In this document: piece after piece, positions 1 through 7,153 of the stretch
Numbering within the stretch: position 1 is the first letter of the stretch
How the letters are laid out: every line of letters starts with the position of its first letter
Assembly (NCBI GenBank): GCA_032353305.1
Contig: JAUCNG010408360.1
Location: 1 to 10,347, forward strand
DNA length: 10,347 nt
Origin: Cephalothrix spiralis
Taxonomy: Eukaryota > Nemertea > Palaeonemertea > Archinemertea > Cephalotrichidae
Reading direction: 5' to 3'
Position numbers and translations under genes: made by a program
Notes under the pieces: generated by a model
What the model was told of the DNA's origin: nothing
Seen by the model: the letters and a program-made list of their open reading frames with translations, nothing else
Databases searched by the model: none

Positions 1-98
1 TCAACTATCCGCCAATATGAAAAACTGACGGGGGGCACTTTTGGTACAAAAATAATTGCCCTCGCCAATTTTTCCATAGCCTTTGAAAACGCTCCGAC

Positions 99-141
99 AA
101 AAAAAGGGCCGATCCCGACACACCAACTGAGCTAGCGAGAA
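99..141 (-). other. tRNA-like fragment with a Pol III A-box motif
   Basis: On the minus strand 134-123 reads TAGCTCAGTTGG, a full match to the internal A-box consensus TRGCNNAGYNGG of tRNA genes and tRNA-derived SINEs. No matching D-stem partner and no B-box follow. Instead a run of seven T appears at 105-99 on that strand, which would act as a Pol III stop. This may be the decayed head of a SINE whose body runs towards the left edge of the window, or a chance match. Confidence 0.3.
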
Positions 142-439
142 GCATATTAAGCTTTTAAGTCGTTTTGCGTTAATTCTGTCTATTTTACGTTATACTGTAG
201 TATTTTACGGTTCGATTAGTAACTAGATATGTTCGTGTGTATCGGCAGAATGGAGTTGAAAATAGCTACGAGTTGAAAATCATCTTCACTTTAGAGTCAG
301 TACTGTTGTCAGTTATAAATAAGATTGTCTGCGGTCTCATAATTTAATGTTAAAATCAAGTTCATTACATTAAGAGAGTGCATCTACCTCAAATAGACAT
401 TACTTTCTTATCTCCTTTTTCATTCAATTGGCACTATCT
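142..439. other. AT-rich non-coding stretch
   Basis: I see no gene here. There are two minor short direct repeats: tattttacg at 181-189 and 201-209, and gagttgaaaat at 253-263 and 270-280. They look like ordinary local slippage duplications. Confidence 0.5.
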
Positions 440-889
440 TTCTGTCAAACAAAGTTCAGGAGTTTGAAATATTTATTTTCAAAGTACAGTGGTCTTTAAA
501 CTACGAAAAGTAATTACGAAAGGCGATTAACCGATTAATTGTTGAAAACATGCTTAAAATTACTCTAATTTACACATCAAACACAGCAATAAGTTAAAAG
601 GAAATTACATCTTATATCCTTAGCTCTAGATTAATAAGATGAAAAGGCGTTAGCTCCCCAAGGTGTATAGAATAATTAAAGGTACACTTTTGAGGATTTA
701 ATTTTTAAGATTCTGAGCAGCGATCAATTATCGATAAAAATGCACTCATTAGTCATACATTTCCTCTGTTTTTTGCCGTGAGTTATTATAAACCAATATA
801 TGACATCACTCAATTTAAATACCACTGTAGGCCTAATATTTACTTTGCATAAATAATTATTTCGAACTTCTGAACTTAGTTTGACAGAA
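440..889. repeat. Fold-back pair: inverted arms 440-500 and 813-889
   Basis: The reverse complement of 440-500 matches 813-889. The best part pairs cttctgaacttagtttgaca (866-885) with its counterpart at 443-462 with two mismatches. The match continues through an AT-rich stretch to accactgta (821-829), after an insertion of about 9 bases in the right arm. A weaker match outside (agtaat-tctat near 390-400 against 944-955) suggests the inverted relation may reach further. The arms flank about 310 bases, part of which is the direct repeat at 665-808. I recognise no transposase and no clear target duplication. An old, decayed non-autonomous DNA element is the most likely explanation. Confidence 0.55.
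665..808 (+). repeat. Dispersed repeat, copy 1
   Basis: This matches 1337-1473 in the same orientation, about 90% by eye over the core apart from two 3-4-base gaps. It shares an exact 31-base run (758-788 with 1426-1456) and the exact run caattatcgataaaaat. The copy ends within a few bases of the right fold-back arm at 813, so the two may belong to one element. No open frame supports a coding role. Confidence 0.8.
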
Positions 890-1336
890 GGAAAATTTCA
901 ATAAGAAGAGGCAAATAAAAGAAAACTTCCATCATAACATAGTAATCTCTATAAAGTAGTACCACGTGACAGAAAATTCCGTGTAGATTTGACTAGCCAT
1001 TTTTGACTACCAATTTTGCGCTTTTTGAAAATGGACTGAAGTAAAATTTTAAACTACTAACCAATCCAAAATGAAATTGAAATTAAAGTATTATGCAAGT
1101 ATATCAAAAGAGAAATTCTTGTAACTTTAAAAATACCGTCATTGATCTGTTTCTTTACTGAAAAGCGATTTCTCTTTTTAAAGAACGATATATTTAGTAC
1201 AGCTGGTCGCCTGAGATCTAATTATTTTATCTGGAAGGTAGTAAACACAGCGGATAGAAGCTTAAAAGCATTTGTCTGATATGCTACCCAGTATACAATG
1301 TACTCCACTAATCACATTGCCTTTTTAGAACACACT
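890..1336. other. Non-coding spacer between repeat copies
   Basis: AT-rich sequence with frequent stops in all frames. I see no gene, no tRNA-like fold and no strong repeat, apart from the possible weak outward extension of the fold-back arm near 944-955. Confidence 0.5.
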
Positions 1337-1473
1337 GTATATAATAATCAAATGTACATTGTTGGGGATTTAATTATTACGATTCTGAGCGACAATCAAT
1401 TATCGATAAAAATCTACTCATTAGTCATTTCCTCTGTTTTTTGCCGTGAGTTATTACCAATATATGACATGAC
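1337..1473 (+). repeat. Dispersed repeat, copy 2
   Basis: This is the second direct copy of the unit at 665-808, about 670 bases downstream. It is not followed by the fold-back arm that follows copy 1, so the boundary near 1473 (808 in copy 1) is probably the real edge of the repeated unit. Small length differences (two gaps of about 3 bases each) and scattered substitutions show that the duplication is not very recent. Confidence 0.8.
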
Positions 1474-2171
1474 ATGATATGCTTGAGGTGTTGTATTCCA
1501 TTGTTAATCCTTCGACACAGCGTCGAGGTCTAAGGGAGTTAGATGAGATTGTCACCTGACTCATTTGTGTTCGATTTTTTATATCTTGTTTGTCTCCTTT
1601 ATTGAGTGTGACTATTATTAATCTTCAGAGCCACGGGCGATGACCATACTTACTTTATCGCAAAAGTTTATCGCAAAAAGTTAGTCCGGGGATTACTCCG
1701 GAGTGGGTGCCTCTCCGGATACCTTCTTGACTTCCGGTATTTAAGCCAATGGCCCTCAGCTATGACCAGTCTGGTGCAGTTTGACTTTTAATCAAAGGGA
1801 TTAACTCACTTTCCGTCACCTTTTGTGTTAAATCATCCTTAATCCCCTTTGTCCGGAGCTTTTGATGAAATTAACGAAAAATATGATAATTGTCTCCACT
1901 AACAGGATCAAATCATAGACTAACACTGCGCAATCAGCCTAATTGAACGTAAGATAAATAGCGCTGGGCATGTATTAGAGCAAAACATAATCAAAGCAAT
2001 TTGATTGGCTCATAAATAAACAGAAAATATTCTTTAAATTCAAAATCTATTTAGATACTCAAGTGTCTTTTTTATAATTTAACATGTTGACGGAAGACTT
2101 AACTGATTCTTTATTCACATTATCAAATAAAATTAAACCTAATTGGAGCAGCATTTCGGTTATGCAATCCT
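1474..2171. other. Non-coding region with a GC-richer, hairpin-rich block
   Basis: No coding frame of note. The block at about 1680-1860 is visibly GC-richer than its surroundings. It holds five TCCGG motifs, one hairpin with a 7-bp stem (tccggag 1697-1703, ctccgga 1713-1719) and an inverted pair caaagggattaa (1793-1804) and ttaatcccctttg (1839-1851). Just before it, tttatcgcaaaa occurs twice in tandem near 1657-1682. The composition break and the stem-loops suggest an old insertion or mobile-element remnant, but no end structure proves it. Confidence 0.4.
2110..2115 (-). terminator. Possible polyadenylation signal (AATAAA) of the ankyrin-kinase gene
   Basis: This is the nearest canonical AATAAA I see on the minus strand beyond the stop codon, about 330 bases downstream. 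A variant CATAAA lies nearer, at 2368-2373. Such hexamers arise easily by chance in AT-rich DNA, so neither can be assigned without transcript ends. Confidence 0.22.
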
Positions 2172-2246
2172 CGGGAACGAGGTTGTAACGCTAAGCAATA
2201 CTAGGGAAAGGCAACTAAATTGTTGCAATATGCACCCTCGTTACCG
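2172..2246. repeat. Hairpin-forming inverted repeat downstream of the kinase gene
   Basis: The arms at 2172-2187 and 2231-2246 pair over 16 positions with two mismatches and one G-T pair. They enclose 43 bases that contain a smaller hairpin (gcaac at 2211-2215 with gttgc at 2222-2226). The structure lies about 200-275 bases past the stop codon and, if the AATAAA at 2110 is used, inside the 3' UTR. It could be an RNA structure or a remnant of a small fold-back element. Confidence 0.5.
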
Positions 2247-2445
2247 GATATTACTCAACCAAAATACATGCAAATAAAATCGTAACTCAACATAGGGAAT
2301 TTAAAAAGGTTTTTATCTAATATATTGATTTATATTAAGTGAACTTGTCGAAATAAAGTCCAATCAATTTATGTTGAGTCCAGTGCGTTATCCGTTATCT
2401 GCGTGCTCATACTACATTTACATTTAAAATATTAAAATTTAGCAT

Positions 2446-5400
2446 TTACATAGAATTTGAGCATCCTTTTGGAAAATATCCATTACCTAGTGTTTTCGAT
2501 AAAGTAACGTAACTAGTTGAAGTTTTGTTAAGACTCAAAGATTCATATGAAGCTGCTATTATCTCTGAGTTAATTTCGGACAGTAGCGGAGATATATTTG
2601 GTAAGGTATCGTCCTCATTTTGGAGGTCTGATGACATTCTGTCAATCAGTGAAAAGCACTCATCAGCAGTTGGCCTCTCTGATGCCTCATGTGCACAAAC
2701 ACGAGTAACCATTTCAGTTAACTTTTCTGGTCCATTATTGTCTCTGAAAGATTTTGCAACATCCTGTTGATCGTATCGAAACCCGAAGTACATCTCCAGC
2801 ATCATTATTCCAGTATTATAAACATCACTCTTTGCTGAGTATGTATACGCCCTGCGTCCACGCTTGACTTCTGGTGCACAGTACAAAGGTGTTCCTTTGA
2901 AATGGCTTGTTATTTCCTCATCGCCAACTATAACATCAGCTAATCCGAAGTCGGTTATCTTCACGGTGCCATTGAATGACAACATTGTGTTTTTCAGTTT
3001 TAAATCTTTATGAATTAAAGATTTTTTATGTAAATAAGCTAACCCGATATATAACTGTGATTTAATTGTCAAAAAATGATGAAGACTTTTCTTAAACTCT
3101 GATGTTGCAGCTGTACATTTAGCTGGGTTCCTCTTATTGGTCTGACCATCTTTGATAAAATGGCTGTAAAGATCCTCTTTGCACAATTCCATTAAAATCA
3201 GAAGGCAATTTCCCCCCTTAATTTCCTGAAGTTTAAGACCATGGAATTGTACTATATTTTGGTGAATACATTGCCGCATTTTATTTGCTTCGTCGTTATT
3301 CGATTTTGTTAAATCAATATTTTTGTCATTAAGTTGGCACACTTTGATCGCGATATGCAAGTCGTTTTTAACTGTGTACCTGTACACATTTCCAAATGCA
3401 CCTTTTCCAATTTCGGTATCTTTTTCGATATTAAGATCAATGAACCATTCTATAGATTGATCAGTTGCAATTATATTTACTTGTTGGTGTATCATAAACA
3501 TAATAAAATCATTTTTGTATAAGAATACCTTTTCTCCGATTGACTCCTTCTTAGTTTTTGTTATACATAACTCATTAAAATGTGGCAAGGCTATTTCAGA
3601 TTTCGTTATTAAGTTATCAATATGGCTGTTAAAAATATTGTGTATTTCGCAATTGAATTTATCTTTATAGGCCTCCTTAAATATTGTTTTGCAATATTTA
3701 AGTCTCTTGATGTACTTATCTGCTCCAAGATTGCTTATATCGAATCCAATCTTACTATCATTTTCATCTGCTTTGGTTGGATGTTCATTTCGTACAAAAT
3801 CTGACTCTAATTTTTCCAGTATTTTGTATTGAGCACCCAAAATGCAACATCGCAATGAGATAAGTATCAAAATAGGATAGTAATTAAGAATATTTAAAAC
3901 TATAGGGTAATAACCATTTACGGAAGCCACATCCAAAGCTTGAGTAACTTCATTTAAGTTAAGTTCTTGAGAATAATTTTCTAGAAAAAAATTAACGATA
4001 TTATCATTGTTTTCTGATACTGCTCTAACGAATTCATTATGCAATAGCTCAGTACTATTATGTTGATGCTTGAGAGATCTGATATTGGCTCCACTTTTGA
4101 TAAGCTCTTTGATAATATCTAAATGTCCACGTTGAGATGCACATACCAATGGAGTCACATTTTCATTGTCTTGCTTCTCGATATCAGCACCATTTCTCAG
4201 TAATAACTTAACCACATTATTGTGTCCGTTTTGTGACGCACAAAATAGCGCTGTGCGTCCTGCAATGTCCTCTACATTCACGTCAGCTTTTGCTTTGATA
4301 AGCTCTTCTGCAACGTCTACATGTCCATTTACTGATGCGATTATCAATGCAGTTGCTTTTTTGTTTTCTTGGTTCTCGATATCAGCTCCATTACTTACTA
4401 ATAACTTAACCAAATTATTGTGTCCACTTTGTGACGCAAAGAATAGTGCTGTGTGTCCTAAAATATTCTCTGCATTCACTTCAGCTTTAGCATTTATAAG
4501 CTCTTCTGCAACGTCTACATGTCCTTTATCTGAAGCGTACATCAATGCAGTCAAATTGCTATTGTCTTGTTTGTCAACATCTGAAGCCTTACATAGTAAT
4601 AACTTAACCACATTATTGTGTCCGTTTTGTGACGCAAAAAATAATGCTGTCTGTCCTGCATTGTTCTCTGCATTCACGTCAGCTTTTGCATTTATAAGCT
4701 CTTCAGCAACGTCTACATGTCCTTTTTCTGATGCGTTCATCAATACAGTTACTTTGTTATTGTCTTGTTTCTCAACATCTATACCACTACATAGTAATAA
4801 TTTAACTATATTATTGTGTCCGTTTTGTGATGCAGCAAATAGCGCTGTCTGTCCTGCAATGTTCTCTGCATTCACGTTAGCTTTTGCAATGATTAGTACT
4901 TCAGCAGCGTCTACGTTTCCCTTTTTTGATGCGATCATCAATGCTGTTAGTTTTTGATTGTCCGTTTTTTCTATATCAGCACCATAACTTAGTAATAACT
5001 TAACCACACTACTGTGCCCGAGTTCTGACGCTATATGTAACGACGTAAAATCTTTACATGTCTGTATATCAATTTTAGCTTTTGCATTGATTAGCTCTTT
5101 AGCAATATACAGATACCCTTGATATGATGCATAAAACAATGCGGTTGAACCTAAATTGTCTTGTTCGTCAACATTTGCATCATTTCTTAGCAATAATTTA
5201 ACCAGTTCTATATGTCTATTAATCGTCGCCTGATGTAAGCAGGTTAATCCATTTCTATCCCTATTAAGTACATTGGCTTTGGCATCTATAAGCACTTTTG
5301 CAACCTTTAAATGTCCATATTTTGAAGCAAGCATCAAGGAAGTTTGTTTTCCATTGGCTTGTTGGTCAACATGTGCAGTTTTGCTCAATAATAACTTAAC

Positions 5401-5778
5401 CAAATGGCAGTGTCCCTTTTGTGATGCTCTATGTAGTGCCGTAAAACCCATATTGTCTTTTGTATTGATGCATGCCCCTTCGTTTATCAATTGTTCTGCT
5501 ATTCTATAGTTCCCAAAGCTCGATGCACATATTAATGGAGTTGCTCCATCATTATTTGTTCCATCAACATTTGCGCCTTCTCTGAGAAGAACATATACTT
5601 TAGCACTATCATAAATTTTGCACGCAAGATGAATCGGAGTGTAACCTTTTAGATTTTTGGCGTTAACATCAGCTAGTTTTGATTTTAATAGTAACATTAC
5701 AATTTCGACTGAATGGATCAAAATAGCTTGAAACAGTGCTTTTTCCGGCGGATTGAGCCCTTCGAAAACGTCATCCAT
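2446..5778 (-). CDS. Ankyrin-repeat protein with C-terminal Ser/Thr (TKL-like) kinase domain, single exon
   Basis: The 1110-residue frame runs from an ATG at 5778 to a TAA at 2446-2448. The ATG is the first in frame: a TGA lies five codons upstream. Its context is good (A at -3, G at +4). Residues 11-42 form a weak capping repeat. Residues 43-570 form sixteen 33-residue ankyrin repeats (TALxxAS...GH...VKLLL pattern). Residues 578-660 look like decayed ankyrin repeats, and 661-781 is a linker I do not recognise. Residues 782-1047 are a kinase domain with all key catalytic residues; a 60-residue polar tail follows. Ankyrin stacks bind proteins, so a soluble kinase recruited by partners is the natural inference; substrate and pathway are unknown. 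No signal peptide is seen. The ankyrin-then-kinase order resembles TNNI3K and ILK and is opposite to RIPK4 and ANKK1, but I do not claim orthology. The 3.3-kb intronless frame is unusual for an animal ankyrin gene. Further exons cannot be excluded. Confidence 0.9.
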   Translation of the reverse strand: MDDVFEGLNPPEKALFQAILIHSVEIVMLLLKSKLADVNAKNLKGYTPIHLACKIYDSAKVYVLLREGANVDGTNNDGATPLICASSFGNYRIAEQLINEGACINTKDNMGFTALHRASQKGHCHLVKLLLSKTAHVDQQANGKQTSLMLASKYGHLKVAKVLIDAKANVLNRDRNGLTCLHQATINRHIELVKLLLRNDANVDEQDNLGSTALFYASYQGYLYIAKELINAKAKIDIQTCKDFTSLHIASELGHSSVVKLLLSYGADIEKTDNQKLTALMIASKKGNVDAAEVLIIAKANVNAENIAGQTALFAASQNGHNNIVKLLLCSGIDVEKQDNNKVTVLMNASEKGHVDVAEELINAKADVNAENNAGQTALFFASQNGHNNVVKLLLCKASDVDKQDNSNLTALMYASDKGHVDVAEELINAKAEVNAENILGHTALFFASQSGHNNLVKLLVSNGADIENQENKKATALIIASVNGHVDVAEELIKAKADVNVEDIAGRTALFCASQNGHNNVVKLLLRNGADIEKQDNENVTPLVCASQRGHLDIIKELIKSGANIRSLKHQHNSTELLHNEFVRAVSENNDNIVNFFLENYSQELNLNEVTQALDVASVNGYYPIVLNILNYYPILILISLRCCILGAQYKILEKLESDFVRNEHPTKADENDSKIGFDISNLGADKYIKRLKYCKTIFKEAYKDKFNCEIHNIFNSHIDNLITKSEIALPHFNELCITKTKKESIGEKVFLYKNDFIMFMIHQQVNIIATDQSIEWFIDLNIEKDTEIGKGAFGNVYRYTVKNDLHIAIKVCQLNDKNIDLTKSNNDEANKMRQCIHQNIVQFHGLKLQEIKGGNCLLILMELCKEDLYSHFIKDGQTNKRNPAKCTAATSEFKKSLHHFLTIKSQLYIGLAYLHKKSLIHKDLKLKNTMLSFNGTVKITDFGLADVIVGDEEITSHFKGTPLYCAPEVKRGRRAYTYSAKSDVYNTGIMMLEMYFGFRYDQQDVAKSFRDNNGPEKLTEMVTRVCAHEASERPTADECFSLIDRMSSDLQNEDDTLPNISPLLSEINSEIIAASYESLSLNKTSTSYVTLSKTLGNGYFPKGCSNSM
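2638..3435 (-). other. Protein kinase catalytic domain, TKL-like, apparently active
   Basis: The domain covers residues ~782-1047. The glycine loop is GKGAFGNV (791-798). The ATP-anchoring lysine is K812 in AIKV, and the likely helix-C partner is E830. The gatekeeper is probably M863. The catalytic loop HKDLKLKN (923-930) holds catalytic D925, K927 and N930, with Lys in place of the usual HRD Arg. DFG is at 943-945, GTPLYCAPE at 962-970, the helix-F Asp is D985 and the late conserved Arg is R1035. The DLKxxN and GTPxYxAPE signatures indicate Ser/Thr specificity, and the overall look is TKL-like. Between helices D and E lies a polar insert of about 20 residues (876-897). T956 and S957 in the activation loop could be phosphorylated. 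All classical catalytic residues are present, so I infer an active enzyme. Confidence 0.9.
4069..5652 (-). other. Ankyrin repeat stack (16 clear repeats, residues 43-570)
   Basis: Each repeat is exactly 33 residues with no insertions, which gives a regular solenoid. Repeats alternate between two classes. One ends its second helix with AEELINAKA or close variants (residues 76-108, 142-174, 208-240 and onwards). The other ends with VKLLL (109-141, 175-207, 241-273 and onwards). The alternation holds from the second clear repeat to the last, so the whole stack probably grew from a two-repeat unit. The TPLH motif has often drifted to TALF or TALM. The Gly-His that opens the second helix is kept in most repeats. 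Known ankyrin stacks bind proteins through their concave face; no partner can be read from this sequence. Confidence 0.9.
4168..4959 (-). repeat. Four tandem 198-bp units inside the ankyrin coding region
   Basis: Residues 274-537 split into four 66-residue units: 4762-4959, 4564-4761, 4366-4563 and 4168-4365. Each unit holds one AEELINAKA-class repeat followed by one VKLLL-class repeat. The similarity also holds at DNA level: the stretch coding for the AEELINAKA helix and the following GHVDV is nearly the same in the three units nearest the kinase. The unit at 4762-4959 is the most diverged. Flanking repeats share the alternation but not the close DNA identity. This fits recent duplication of two-repeat blocks by unequal crossing-over or gene conversion, and the copy number may vary between individuals. 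Confidence 0.88.
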
Positions 5779-5787
5779 TTTAAAAGT
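5770..5787 (-). promoter_or_regulatory. Translation start context of the ankyrin-kinase gene
   Basis: On the minus strand the start reads TTTTAAAATGGATGAC, with A at -3 and G at +4, which is a favourable Kozak-type context. An in-frame TGA lies five codons upstream, so no longer in-frame N-terminus exists without splicing. A separate minus-strand ATG at 5921 opens a 67-codon frame that ends at 5718 inside the gene, out of frame. If the transcript starts further upstream, that frame would be an overlapping upstream ORF and could lower translation from this start. Confidence 0.55.
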
Positions 5788-7153
5788 GATTTGTCAGCAC
5801 TTACCGTTAATGTTCTAAACAAAAATATTATACTCCAATATAAACCTTTACTATTCATTCGTTTTTTGTGTATCCACACACTGTTTGAAAGACAGTTTGT
5901 TATGGTTATCTGCGTGAGCAAAACATGTATATAGATTTATTTATATATCTTATTATTTGTTAAGTAAAATACAAATATGTTGAATCATTTGAATTAAAGC
6001 ATTATTCACTATCACTTCAGTACGACATATTTTTGAATACAGATCTTTTCACACCGTAAAACTACTCAGGCGCATACAACAAATACGCACTAGCTTATTA
6101 ATGAATATGGCTTTTGAATACGGAAAAATATGTTTACCTTTTAATGTATGTTTTATCAAATCGATTTTAAAATCTCACTTTAGCACCCACTTTTTCAATT
6201 TGCTCTAAAATGGCGTATGGCTCAATATTGTAACTAGCCTAGTAGAATGGATCATTCAATAACCATAACGGTTTTATGAAAATTACCTTTTTAGTACTAA
6301 AATAGTAAGGATAATAACTAGTAGTCTTAAACCAACTATCATGACCGGGGCCGCATTAGTAGACAAGTTTCAAAAATAATCTGATATGCTTGAGTAATCC
6401 AGGGAAAATTCATTAATATAAACCTAGTTGAACTAAATACGGACAATAGTGCTTGCATTTTGTATTCAATTATTCAATGGTGTCTATGATTGAATTATCG
6501 TAATTGCCATTCTCTTATATTTTTGCTGAAATGGAGTATTTTCAAATCTGAGCGTATTTCGGGAATAATTTGAGTTCCAAAACTCGACTTAGGATTATAT
6601 TGTGGATCTTTCAAAGTGTCTTTGTTCGGTATTGATCAGTATTTAGCAGAATCTTGATGTTATATCTAATGACTCTTTTTCATCATTATATTTTATGTTT
6701 TTACGACTGAACGCCAACCAGTATAATGTATTACCAAAAGCGATTATGAAATGTCTGATGATCAGACACTTCTGTCCTTATTTTGCCTACATCTATATCA
6801 TTAACATGCTTCCAATTGTTGGCAAGTTGACATGGTTAAGTCTCCTTGTCTACAGCAACTTGATTGTTTTGGTATCGACTGTGTTAGAACATATCTTCAA
6901 AATATATTTTGTCTTGTCATGTCATCATGAAAGATCTACGACTTGAAAGCTTCGAATATTTGACAAGTTAATGGAATCGTCTTGGATTCACTTTCTGGCC
7001 CAATTTTAAATTGAATTGGCTGGCGAGGTGCAGAGTTTTCAAACTTCGTTAAATTCGTCGTGATAAGTGATAAATGTATTTTATCTTAAATTTTCGGGTA
7101 CCAATGTTTTAATATAATAATAGAAGACCTGACAGTACATTTTGCTTTGCACT
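5779..7153. other. AT-rich region upstream of the kinase gene, no convincing gene
   Basis: This should contain the promoter of the ankyrin-kinase gene. A TATATAAA motif lies on the minus strand at 5947-5940, about 160 bases before the start codon, but such motifs are common in this composition. GTAAGT at 5804-5799 (minus strand) resembles a splice donor. A small perfect hairpin (7-bp stem) sits at 6752-6768. An 83-codon plus-strand frame at 6695-6946 is hydrophobic but matches nothing I know, and its composition is that of AT-rich non-coding DNA. Confidence 0.45.

Noticed and set aside
2525-3804. Several 60-81-codon plus-strand frames opposite the kinase domain and linker
   Set aside because: They are antisense to a well-supported coding region, short, and without any recognisable motif.
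4166-4957. 263-codon plus-strand open frame opposite the ankyrin array
   Set aside because: It coincides with the four 198-bp units. Because 198 is a multiple of three, a stop-free antisense frame in one unit is copied to all. The translation is a repetitive mirror of the ankyrin code with no independent domain.
1476-6394. 12-mer gatatgcttgag at 1476-1487 and 6383-6394
   Set aside because: Single exact 12-mer matches are expected by chance in AT-rich DNA of this length, and the similarity does not extend.
6695-6946. 83-codon hydrophobic plus-strand frame
   Set aside because: The hydrophobicity follows from AT-rich codons. There is no family resemblance, no signal-peptide layout and no supporting context.
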